From the NCBI RefSeq assembly GCF_001625215.2, contig NC_030388.2, positions 22,122,558 to 22,186,557 of the forward strand: DNA of 64,000 bases. The letters run 5' to 3'. The notes under the pieces are model-generated. The model was not told the DNA's origin, ran no database searches, and saw only the letters and a list, made by a program, of their open reading frames with translations. A program made the position numbers and the translations under genes. This document shows, piece after piece, positions 38,949 to 49,328 of the stretch; within the stretch, counting starts at the first letter, position 1, and each line of letters begins with the position of its first letter. Source of the stretch: Daucus carota subsp. sativus (taxonomy: Eukaryota > Streptophyta > Magnoliopsida > Apiales > Apiaceae).

Positions 38949-39068
38949 GTGCAGTTCGTGGGATAGACTATGAGGGTCATGGAAAGTCATCTGGGCTGCA
39001 GGTATATATTGCGGAATTTGACGCGCTTGTCACAGATTGTTCTGAGCATTTCACAAGTATATCCTGAA
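38949..39068 (+). pseudogene. Fragment of a MAGL-like gene (exon 4 copy)
   Basis: About 115 bp match the downstream gene's exon 4 (44246-44365), for example GGATAGACTATGAGGGTCA, AAAGTCATCTGGGCTGCAGG and CACAGATTGTTCTGA-CATTTCACA. The reading would give DYEGHGKSSGLQ, but flanking exons, the serine nucleophile and splice context are missing. Its edges match no intron-exon junction. It lies 110 bp from the 5' end of Helitron copy 1. Confidence 0.92.
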
Positions 39069-39874
39069 TCTTATGAATTTTGGTAGGATTTCAAAAAAAT
39101 CAAAATACATTGAAATATGACATAAAATTCATCATTTTAAAAAATTCAAAAAAAAATCCATCAGCATTTGAATATTATCAGATTTTAATGGATTTTAAAT
39201 AATCTTAATTGAATATTATTGGATTTTAAAGCACAATTTAAAATCCTAATTGAATATTACCAGATTTTATAGTATAATTTAATATCTTAAATTGAATACC
39301 CCAAAATTTTAATGGATTTCAAACAATCTCAATGAATAATCTCCAATTTCTCGTATGAAAAAAATACTTTAAAATCTCAATGCAATACGATCTTTTTATC
39401 TGAATTTACTTAAAATTAGGACCGAATTAAATCAGATTGGCACAGTTCACTGGTTCAGCTTAATTTTTTGATTCTGATTCGATTTTGTTCGCCGTTGCTC
39501 GTGCCTCCGCCCAAGAAAAGCCTCTAAAAGCATCTCCAACTATTGAAAGTACTTGGTTAAAAAATGAGTTGGCATACTTAAAATAAAAAAATTTAGCCAG
39601 CAGCTCGAAAAACTCAACTCCAACCATACTCAGCTGTTGTTTATAAATTTAACCAACCTCCTGTGGATGGCTAAATTTGTCGAACCTCTACAGGTCTGTA
39701 AGAAATCTGTAGGAAAATTGCACATCATTATTACCATATTAAATTGATATATTCTATTTTAACAATCTAAAATATTAATAACATACTATTTTTAAATTAT
39801 AGGCAACCAATATAGCCAATATACTATTGAAGCAAAATGTCTTACAGGTTCAGCAAATTTTACATAATGTCTTA

Positions 39875-40664
39875 GAGCATCTCCAACCATTGAAAAATCT
39901 TGGCTAAAATGTGAGTTGGCATACTTAAAATAAAAAAATTTAGCCAACAGCTCGAAAAACACAACTCCAACCATGCTCATCTGTTGTCTATAAGAGCATC
40001 TCCAACCATAAGTCCCCTTAGCTAAAATGCAAGTTGGCATACCATAATTAAAAATTATAGCCAACATCGTCAAAAAAGTACACTCCAACCACGCCCATTT
40101 GTTGTCTATAATTACAGACAACCTCCTATGGATGGCCAAATTTGTTGAACCTCTACAGGTCTGTAAGAAATCTTTAGGAAAATTGCCCATCATTTATTAC
40201 CATATTAAACTGATATATTCTATTTATAACAATCTAAATATTAATAAAATACTATTTTTAAATTATAGCCAACCAATATAGCCAATACCATCGTAGCACG
40301 ATGTCTTACAGATTCAGCAAATTTTACATATTGTCTGACAGGTCCAATTTAGCCAACGATTATAGCCAACACCGGTGGAGATGCTCTAAATTTAGCCAAC
40401 CTCCTGTGGATGGCTAAATTTGTCGAACCTCTATAAGTCTGTAAGAAATTTGTAGGAAGATTGCACATCATTTATTACCATATTGAACTGATATATTCTA
40501 TATTAACAATCTAAAATATTAATAACATATTTTTTTTAAATTATAGCCAACCAATATAGCCAATACAATTGAATCAAAATGTCTTACAGGTTCAGCAAAT
40601 TTTGCATAATGTATTACAGGTCCTATATAGCCAACGATTATAGACAACGCCGTTGGAGATGCTC
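39875..40664. mobile_element. Middle nested PIF/Harbinger-like MITE
   Basis: GAGCATCTCCAACC at left and GTTGGAGATGCTC at right, with TTA before and TTG (probably mutated TTA) after. It is inserted in the outer copy's CTTACAGGTC sequence. It carries the innermost copy. Confidence 0.85.
39994..40385. mobile_element. Innermost PIF/Harbinger-like MITE, 392 bp
   Basis: GAGCATCTCCAACC at left and GGTGGAGATGCTC at right, flanked by TAA on both sides, the 3-bp target duplication of PIF/Harbinger elements. It interrupts the middle copy's TATAAATTTAGCC sequence. A 133-codon minus-strand frame spanning it is an artefact. Confidence 0.88.
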
Positions 40665-40716
40665 TTGCAGGTCACATTTAGCCAACGATTATAGCCTAAC
40701 ACCGTTGGAGATGCTC

Positions 40717-41378
40717 TAGTCATACAGTTCGCAATAAAATAGATAATCACATCTTACATCTTTAAATCGGGTTCATGTACCTCTAAACCTAGCAATGTAT
40801 CATACCATTATAATATTAACAACTAACTTCAAATTAATGTATCAAATCAAAAAGGCAGGAATCTTTTAACGTTAACTATTTATAAATGAGGCTGTTAAAA
40901 AACTACTCCTACTTGTGTAGGACAATTTGGTACTTTTCTCCTCACCCACAATTCTTTGAATTTTTTCATGAGAAATCTTAGGTCAATATATGTGGGCTTG
41001 AACAAATGAATCTTGATATTTATATGTGTCTGCCATTACTTTGAGACACAATCTCGTATTACCAGGTTCACGCCCGCGTATTGAACGGGATCAAATCGTC
41101 TTTATTATTCTTAAGAGAATCAAGAAATATTATCACATCCGTTTCAAAAAAAAAAAAGAAATATTATCACATAAATTATCATAAAAGAATATAAATCACA
41201 TGGACAGCAATCAAGAAAGAAAATATTTGATCTTGATCTCGATAATCCTGAAATTTATTATTGAAATATCTACCAGTTTATAAATTTATAAATTTGTTTA
41301 TTTCATAAAATATATCATTCATATTTTTCTATGGATTGCTTCGTATCTTTGTTACCTGATCCTAGCATTAATTAAAAA
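40717..41378. other. Intergenic DNA, nothing recognised
   Basis: AT-rich sequence between the nested MITEs and the second Helitron. No coding or RNA signal. Confidence 0.4.
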
Positions 41379-43128
41379 CTAGTTGAGAAGCCGCGCGTTG
41401 CGGCGGCCTATAAAAATTATATTAATGATTCAATATTAATATTTGTAGAATAAAATAATTTTGTGGCTGTCTATAAAAAGTATATTAATATTTCAAAATT
41501 AATATATGTAGGATAAAATCAATTTTATATTATAAAAATATTGAGGTAATACCAATACTAATACATAAAATTGTAAAATTGGACTATAATTCATGGTGAA
41601 AAAATGAAAATAAATTTATACACGTAATTAACAATTTAAAGAACGACGAATCCCAATTTTATTTGTGTTTTTTTTTTTGAAAAGTAGCATGTTCTTACAT
41701 TGTCATATTATTACAATTTTTTTTTTTTGGATTGATTGGGCACAAAAACATCTAACTTAAATCCGTGAGATAGTGGTCTATAAATACCCTTGCTTGTAAC
41801 AACCTTTATATTTTAATACTATATAAACAGCCTTCACTTAAAAGTTGCTTAAACGGAGCAAACAGATAATATTAATGATTCAGATAAACCTTGCGTTGCG
41901 GCGGATTACAAAATTTATATTAATGATTCAATATTAATATTTGTAGAATAAAATAATTTTGTGGCTGTCTATAAAAAGTATATTAATGTTTCAAAATTAA
42001 TATTTGTGGGATAAAATAAATTTATATTATAAAAAACTTGACGTAAATATATAAAATTGCAAAATTGGACTATAATTCATGGCGAAAAAATGAAAATAAA
42101 ATTATACACGTAATTAACAATTTAAAGCATGACGAATCTTAATTTTATTTGTTTTTTTAAAAAAAGTAATCATGTTCTTACGTTGTCACCTTCCTCCAAT
42201 TTTTTTAGATTGATTGTGCACAAAAAATATCTAACTTAAATCTGTAAAATAGCGGTCTATAACTACCCTCTTAAAAGTTGCTTGAACGGGGCAAACAGAT
42301 ATTGCATGAATAATTTTTTCCAGTATACAAAGTAAATCATATAAAAATTAACAACAACAACAAACATGTCCGAAGAACAAAACAAATATTATAAAATAAT
42401 AACCAACAAACATACATCACTAACACACTGACAGTTAATTTATTAACATCATCCATCAATATTATGTCAAGACTATATTTTTTTCCCGTGTTTGGATTTG
42501 CCGACTCCAACATAGCGTAAAATAATAACCAACAAACATACATCGCTGACATATATCACTGACAGTTAATTTATTGACATCATCCATCAATATCATGTGA
42601 AGACTATATTCTTTTCCATGTTTGGATTTGTCGACTCCAACATAGCGGTCTATAACTACATTTGCTTGTAACAACCTTTATTTTTTTAATCTCACGAGAG
42701 AGAGATGGGTTTGTGGTATTGAAAGAGAGAGGAGGTTGTGTTTAGATGATCCGAAACCCCACAAACTATAAGGGTATTTATAGGTGCAGAGAAACTTGTG
42801 TGCTAATCTTTCCCATAATTAAATAATCTGAAACAAATCAAATTAAAACTTTCAAGCTACTATATTCCATAAATAATCTGTCTTTCCCATAATTAAATAA
42901 TCTGAAACAAAATCAGATTAAAACTTTCAAGCTACTATATTCCATAAATAATTTGCAACAAAATTAGATTCCGAAACTTGCTTCTAATATACCCAAACTA
43001 AAAAAGGTAGTTCTAATTTTTGATATTTTTTTCATCCAAAAATTTCAAAAAATTAGAAAAATAAAACGGAGCGATGTGAGAGGCGCCACCTACACGCCCC
43101 TCGCTTCTCCTTTATATAAGTATATTGA
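41379..43128 (-). mobile_element. Non-autonomous Helitron, copy 2, 1750 bp
   Basis: The same family as 37550-38838: minus-strand start TCAATATACTTATATAAAGG, end hairpin then CTAG, between host A and T. The 3' terminal ~500 bp is partly repeated in tandem (GCGTTGCGGCGG near 41396 and again near 41893, each followed by the same ATTAATGATTCAATATTAAT block). It also holds repeated TAACCAACAAACATACATC segments (42405-42545). Short frames inside are not genes. It ends 484 bp before the lipase start codon, so it may sit in that promoter. Confidence 0.85.
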
Positions 43129-43454
43129 TGATACATATATTGTCAACGCTCATTCATTAATTCAAAAAGTCGCGAGAAAAGTACGTATAATAGAAATTTA
43201 TTCCGTCCACATCTATGTTCTATCATTATTCAAAGTATGTGGATTTGGCATGCATTCACAAACTTTTTAATAATATTCCGAATAAAATAAAAGCTGTCTC
43301 AACTTGACCCCGAAGTTAAATAATCAGAAAGTGTTTGAATATAATCTTGGCTTTAAGTATATTTTTTGTATTAATCCCTATCCTGTTTAGATATAATCAC
43401 TCCTTAATCTTCTCCATCCCTTAAATCCTTTTCCCTCTTGCACTCTGATTTTCT

Positions 43455-43611
43455 TTGCCTATATAAAACTATCATCTGTAACGCTACTGTTTATTCTTTT
43501 CTTTATAAATCATCAGAAGCAACTTTCTCTTTCCTTCTCTCCTTTGTTCTGACCAAACCTTAACCATCTCGTTCTGTACATTTGTTTTGTTGTTTGAGAT
43601 CTTTATTTATC
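43455..43611 (+). promoter_or_regulatory. Core promoter and leader of the MAGL-like gene
   Basis: CCTATATAAAAC (TATA at 43460-43467) precedes the start codon by about 145 bp. A pyrimidine-rich CTTTCTCTTTCCTTCTCTCC leader follows near 43521, typical of a plant 5' UTR. Confidence 0.65.
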
Positions 43612-45547
43612 ATGGTAAGTATGCATGTTTTGTAGCTTTGCATTGATGTTCCTCTCTTTCTTTCATGTCTAATCTATTTTTGTTTTGATTTTTAGGAGGC
43701 TGGAGCTGAAAGTGTTAGATATGAAGAGGTATGCATGATTGTGTAGATTAGTTTTTTTTTTTTTTTTACAAATATGGCTTATAGCCTTACAAATGAGTAT
43801 ATGTTCTAAGAATTCTCGGGACTGTCCTGGGACAAACCCAGGACCTGGGATGAGGATAAGGTATTAACTACGGAGCTATCTAACCGTGCTCATGTAGATT
43901 AGTTGTTAAAGCTTGTTTTTTGAGAATTCAATTGTGTTTAGTGAGATGGTTAGTGATTTTGATATGATCTTGTGCAGGAGTACATAACGAATTCGAGAAA
44001 CATGAAGCTTTTTACTTGTAGATGGCTGCCTAGTTCTGAGCCAAAGGGTCTGATCTTTCTCTGCCATGGGTATGGCATGGAGTGCAGTATCTTCATGAAA
44101 GGTCAGTGTTACAAGTCATGAGTTGTGGTTTGTAACGGCAGAAATATTTATTTTTGTGTGTGTTGAAAGCCGTTGACTCGATTAGAAATAAGGTTTGCTG
44201 ACATGAGGATGAATGTAACTGCAGACACAGGGATTAGGCTTGCGAAAGCAGGTTATGCAGTTCATGGAATAGACTATGAGGGTCACGGAAAGTCATCTGG
44301 GCTGCAGGGATATATTAAGGATTTTGATGCGCTTGTCACAGATTGTTCTGAACATTTCACAGGCATATGTGGTATGTTGAATTCAATTTGAAAGAATTCA
44401 AGTGTGAGCTTTGAATTGTTGGTGGCAGACTCAGATTTTTAAGAAAAAGGGTAATGAAATTATGAAACTAATGTTTTTGTTGGCGATATATGCAGAACGG
44501 AAGGAGAACTCGAAGAAGCTGAGGTTTATCATGGGAGAATCCATGGGGGGAGCAGTTGTGCTACTTTTGCACAGGAAGAAGCCAGCCTTTTGGGATGGAG
44601 CCATTTTACTGGCTCCTATGTGCAAGGTCTCTCTCTTTTGCTCTGCAAGAACACGTAACAGATACCGTCTATAAATTTTACCTTAAATTTAGAACATTAT
44701 GTACATATATTAAGCTGAGTTGCCATGTGTGTGTGCAGATTGCAGATGATGTTAAGCCAAACCAGTTTGTGATTTCTGCTCTGACCAAGCTTACTCGGAT
44801 AATTCCAACATGGAAAATCATACCGACTCCAGATATAGTTGATCTTGCCTTCAGAGAGCCTGCAGTAAGAAAAGAGGTACAGCATCTATCTCATCCCTAA
44901 AGCTAATCTTCTGTTGAGAAAACCCCAGACAAGTAATTCTGATGTTTTCTGTGATAGGTACGAGACAGTCCGTATTGCTACAAAGGGCGCCCTCGACTGC
45001 AAACTGCTTACCAGCTACTAACTATCAGCTTGGATATTGAAAAAAGACTTCAAGAGGTCATAACTGTGATTTTTCCTTAACATCTTACATTTTAGCAAGT
45101 TTTTTCTTTATAAGACCTTTTAAGTAGCTATAAGGTACTTCTGGCAATGAATTTTGATTTGGAAAAAGAGTTTAGCCAAATGGCCTAATGTATGTTGATG
45201 TCTGTTATCAGAGAATGTATTGTTCATTCGCTCTTGTTGCTTGACAGGTTTCGTTACCTTTCCTTCTTCTTCACGGTGGAGATGACAAAGTGACTGATCC
45301 GTCAGTGAGCAAACTTCTTCATGAAAAGGCGATCAGCTCTGACAAGACCTTCAAGTTGTACCCCGGAATGTGGCATTCCCTCTCCCGCGGGGAGACAGCT
45401 GAAAATACAGAGATTGTGTTCTCAGACATTACCAAATGGTTAGATGAGAAAACAGCCACAGGAAATGCTAAATTGGAAAGAGAACTGAAATCTGGAAATG
45501 ATGCTCTTCACACAGATAGCTCTGGCAAAACGATACTCGTAGAATAG
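43612..45547 (+). CDS. Monoacylglycerol lipase / caffeoylshikimate esterase-like alpha/beta hydrolase
   Basis: Eight coding exons: 43612-43614 (ATG alone), 43696-43728, 43978-44101, 44225-44371, 44496-44626, 44739-44876, 44958-45056 and 45248-45547. These total 975 nt or 324 aa, with GT-AG introns and unbroken frame. Features: HGYG oxyanion region (42-45), IDYEGHGKSSG, nucleophile elbow GESMGG (Ser118), LAPMCKIADD, acidic residue Asp238 in GGDDKVTDPS and His268 in GMWHSL. This is the plant MAGL family, serine hydrolases that release fatty acid from monoacylglycerols; one member acts as caffeoylshikimate esterase in lignin synthesis. The substrate here cannot be told from sequence. A SINE sits in intron 2. 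An exon 4 fragment of a close relative lies at 38949-39068. The C-terminal tail after WLDEK is long and hydrophilic. Confidence 0.95.
43754..43892 (-). mobile_element. tRNA-derived SINE in intron 2 of the MAGL-like gene
   Basis: TGTAGATTAGTT occurs at 43742-43753 and 43893-43904 as a 12-bp target duplication. On the minus strand the insert opens GAGCACGGTTAGATAGCTCC (A-box-like) with GGGTTTGTCCC (B-box-like) and ends in a run of A. The head matches the element at 46100. It is about 139 bp. Confidence 0.85.
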
Positions 45548-46090
45548 CAAGAACGCCAAATCGACACAATTGAGACCTTCATCATTCATTGCGGTTACAG
45601 TATTCTACCAGTAATCATCGTACAGCCTTGCTGGCTGTTATTCATACATATATATTTTACAGGATGTACTGATTATCAGTGAATTGGCAATTACTTATCA
45701 AAATTCTTGCATAATTATCAAACTGCAATTGTTAGACAGAAAAGACCAGGAATATTTCAGTCTACGCAGGCTTATTTTTATCAGATGATTCATTGCCGAT
45801 TATCAGATGATCCATGGCCAACACCATGATCAGCAAGATTCAAGAAATATTTCAGTCTATGCAGGCTTATTTTTTTTTCCCGTCAAAAAAAAAACTCGCC
45901 ACTTAACAATTACGCAGGCTTATCTTTATTTTTCGTCAAAAAAAAACTCTGTGACTTAACAGATTACGAGAAGACGTTTTACTGCAATGTTGCAGATGAC
46001 CTATACACTGATACTGCATAGTTTAATCGGCAGAACTAGTTCGATTCAACCACAACAATGTTATTATATAGACTGCAATAATTAAAAAAA
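45548..46090. other. 3' flank of the MAGL-like gene
   Basis: Holds the likely 3' UTR and small local repeats: ATATTTCAGTCTA-GCAGGCTTATTTTT occurs near 45752 and 45848, and again in part near 45910, each next to CGTCAAAAAAAAACTC. No gene is seen. Confidence 0.5.
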
Positions 46091-46099
46091 CGGCATGCT

Positions 46100-46190
46100 G
46101 AGCACGATTGGATAGCCCAAGTAGTGGGTTTATCCTCTGTTATCCCCGGAAACCTGGGTTCGACTCTGGCTAAAAAAAAACGGCATGCTA
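46100..46190 (+). mobile_element. Short tRNA-derived SINE with target duplication
   Basis: CGGCATGCT at 46091-46099 recurs at 46191-46199, each with preceding A residues. The insert opens GAGCACGATTGGATAGCCCA (A-box-like) and holds GGGTTCGACTC, a good pol III B box, then ends in an A run. It shares the head of the SINE at 43754-43892. It is not a tRNA gene: the ends do not pair into an acceptor stem. Confidence 0.85.
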
Positions 46191-46199
46191 AGAAATTTA

Positions 46200-47757
46200 T
46201 GGACGGCTATTATAAAAACTCCAAAGGGCACCTAATCCTTTGTTGGACAATGATAATATGTTATCCATAGATAATGACTGAAAGAGATGAATCAGATTAC
46301 TTGCGTGTGAGTACAAATAACTAAAGTATTGGACCAAAATTTCAAAGATCACTTGTTATTTAACGAATTTTGTGATTAAAAAAACAGATTAATCTGTGGT
46401 CACCAACTGCTTCCAAATTATATTCATATAATGTCCTGTTATAGAGAAAAACACGGTGAGGTCAAATCATGACTCCACCTAGTTGGCCACTAGCTAGACT
46501 TGTTCCAACTTTATGTAAAATAAGAACAGACAAAAAACCAGAAGTAACATAACAAAACATGTCCGGTATGTCCCGCTTGACGGTTGAGTAGAATAAAGAG
46601 GTTGTTTCCGTGTAAACCTGGATTTTTCGAGGAACATTTGGAGGAGGTTTGTGTTATGAAATATCTGGAGCAGCTCCAAACAGATGTAAACAGAAACTGG
46701 TGAATCACACAAGTGCAGGGTCCATATGAAGGATAAAGCAAGAACAATATACAGCAGCTTATCTGTTTTCTGGATGATGTAGGAAAAGCAGTACTTGATT
46801 GTTTTGTAGAACAAATAAATGCAGAGGGCAATTTTGGAAGCTCAAACCTAAAAAATTACTGTAGATATTTCAGACATTCATTTGAACAATTAGGTATCTG
46901 CAATATTGATCAAGTGTCTACATCTACTACAGTCTAAATTAACAAACAAATGAGTTTCATGTGGACTTATACATTCTACACTATATTATCAAGCTTTCAA
47001 CTTATGTATCGCTATCCATCACAACAGCAATACTTGCTAAAGGGCCACATTTAACATGGACAAGAAACATCGACCACCAAAAGGAACTAGGAGTCGTCGA
47101 TATGTGGCCTGTGGTCCTCATAAACAAAAGCTTCAAGCAGTACTAGATGCAGCTATTAAAAATCTTGTCCAGAGGCATCTCCTGTGAAACCTATATGCAC
47201 CGGCAACCACTTGATGCTTTGAAGCTCCATTTTAAATTGTAAGAGCTATAAGAGCTAACCACGCCTCAATTAACAATGATGATATTCTAGAAACATATTC
47301 TCTGAGAATCCATACACTCTGAATAGACTAGAAAAAGCAATGAATAGTAATTTAACCTTGCAGGACATGATGGAATGTCCGATGAACAAAAGGCCTAGGT
47401 GACCATTCAACCATTGCCAATTTGCCATCCACAATACTGCAGATTGACAGACCCGGTCACTGCAGAATGCAGACTTGACATGAATACAGAACAAGATGGC
47501 CTTTCTGAAGGGATCATATTGATATTAATATCTTCTTAATTCATCTATTTCAGCAAGGTTTACAGTATCACTGTTTTCTAATTTAATAACGTCAGAAACA
47601 GAACTAACACAAAATTTACATCCAGCAGCGTCATATATTGTGATTAACCACCGGTCACCAGCTCTAGAAACTGAAGTCTAAAAGTCAGAAGTTAGGTTGC
47701 TTTGCTACCTGGCGCCAAGGCATAAACTCAATCTTAGAGTCCAAATGAGGTTCCATT
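46200..47757. other. Intergenic DNA, no gene recognised
   Basis: Several short frames on the minus strand (for example 46494-46831, 47270-47494) show no family resemblance and overlap one another. Base composition is less AT-rich than the repeat region, so decayed coding sequence is possible. Confidence 0.4.
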
Positions 47758-48301
47758 TTAGCCTACTATGGTCCAGGAGTTGATACCGATCCAGCTACAC
47801 CCAGGCTCCTTGCTAACTCTTCGAAGGTCTATCAATCTTGTTACCCGTACCCCATGCTGTATGTATATTAGACAACAACAAGTAAGCAGATCATTAACTA
47901 AGCCCAATTCCACTAATTTTTCCTGACTAGACCTCTGATTACTGTAACTTAGAATTGCATTTGGCGAAATGCTCCACAAACTTAAACCATGATTACTTGT
48001 AGACGCCTCAATTAACTCTGTCTTCATTCAGCTTCCTAATTTGGCTAAGAAGATCAACCATGCATATAAGCAAAGTGCTACACTGTTGCATAAATACCAT
48101 ACTCATCAGATGTCATCTTCGAATAGACCCAACCTCCTCCATCAATCCTGTGTGACTTGCAAGTCTATACGCAGCAAGAACAGTGACAAAAGTGACATGA
48201 TCTGATTGTGTGCCCTTCAGGTGCTTCCTTTCAAAAAGCACAATTCCAATTTTAGAGTACACTGTAACAATAGAATTATCAGCAGATACAAAAAATCCCA
48301 A
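47758..48301 (-). pseudogene. Pentatricopeptide-repeat (PPR) protein pseudogene, C-terminal remnant
   Basis: The minus strand shows PPR phrases in order. IVTVYSKIG and HLKGTQSDHVTFVTVLAA with SHTGLMEE (48290-48120) match a PPR motif pair. MVDLLSQIRKLNED near 48060 matches the MVDLLGRAG-L-EA motif. RRVSKEPGCSWIGIN (47830-47780) matches the KKEPGCSWIE start of the E domain. Stops, frameshifts and a missing N-terminal repeat array show that it is dead. Working PPR-E proteins edit or process organelle RNA. The upstream part could not be followed past about 48301. Confidence 0.85.
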
Positions 48302-49328
48302 ACTTAATCACAAGTAATTGTTTACCAATGTCAGAAAAATCTTTCAAACAAGACTAGTATAATTTACAGACTCATTGACACCTTTCTCCTCTTCCGACAT
48401 CATGATCTTAAACAGTTCGAAAGCAAACCCAATAAGCCTCTCCGCGTACAAGTTGTGAGGTCATTGCTTTGTATATCTTCAAAAACTAAGCTAACTTCTG
48501 CTGGGAAATAGCAATTGCCATACAAGTTATGAGGCTATTAGCTATATAAGTGCATGTGAATTTACCAGTTCTAATGACTTGGCCATGCAAGCTTCTGCAT
48601 ATAGAGAAATTCGTATGCATTGAAGTACTTGATTTAAAGAAAGATTGTTTAACAATTAACAAATGTACCTGCTGTCATGTCAAGTCGGTGCCCATTGTTT
48701 GACAAAAGGGTCATGCACAATTTGAGGAAAAAATGCAGAAAAAGACCCTAGAAAGATGGCTGTTTGGGCCAGAAAATGCAACAAACATTAGCCTTTACAT
48801 CTCTTTTAAAGTGATTCAGCTTGCCTTTTGATGGTTTCATGTCTTTCATTTTTCTAGATCACAAGTGAAAATTGTGTTCATATATTTTTACGCGCACTAT
48901 TATCTTAGTATGTGATCTTTAGAATTGTTCAGCACAAAAATTATCTTAAGATAATTCACACTTTCAACCAGGTGATAAACCTTGGTCCTTGTGGTTTGCA
49001 AGAACAAAAGCCTGTTAACCAATAAGGAACAAAGAAAACATATAATAATGCTGTTGTGCAAGTGAACAAATGCACATCGAGCAGGGTTAGTTTGAGCTAA
49101 ACAGCATGAGGAATTAGGTATTTCCCAACATATCACACATTACAAAAGTGGGTGAATGTGCAGCAACAACTCCATCAAAATATCAGATCAGCTCCACTTC
49201 ATTTTTTCATGTTGCACATCCAACTACAAATACTAAGAGTAACAATCTTTGAAATGCATCAACACAAGTCTCCTAAACCTCTTCATTCTTACTTAGCATC
49301 TTGTGTCCTACTTCTTGTAAACGAAAAA
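48302..49328. other. Upstream flank of dirigent gene 1
   Basis: No gene is recognised. The segment from about 49040 to 49330 resembles 51690-51990 upstream of dirigent gene 2 (for example GTGCAAGTGAACAAATGCAC, TTAGTTTGAGCTAAACAGCA, GGAATTAGGTATTT), so the tandem duplication includes the proximal promoter. Confidence 0.6.

Larger units (their letters stand above)
39528..40716. mobile_element. Outermost of three nested PIF/Harbinger-like MITEs
   Basis: The left end AGCATCTCCAAC at 39529 pairs with GTTGGAGATGCTC ending at 40716. The 3-bp flanks are TAA-like. Stripped of the inserted copies it is about 400 bp, with GCCAAC/GTTGGC-rich interior. It carries the copy at 39875-40664. Confidence 0.82.

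Noticed and set aside
39792..40193. 133-codon minus-strand open frame
   Set aside because: It crosses the boundaries of nested MITEs and its internal similarity comes from the repeated MITE text.
46100..46190. Functional tRNA gene
   Set aside because: It has pol III box motifs but no pairing acceptor stem, and it has target duplications and an A tail. SINE is the better call.
49152..49328. Extended N-terminus of dirigent copy 1 from the upstream ATG
   Set aside because: It would place 59 residues before the signal peptide, and the copy 2 extension does not match it. The 49329 start is shared with copy 2.
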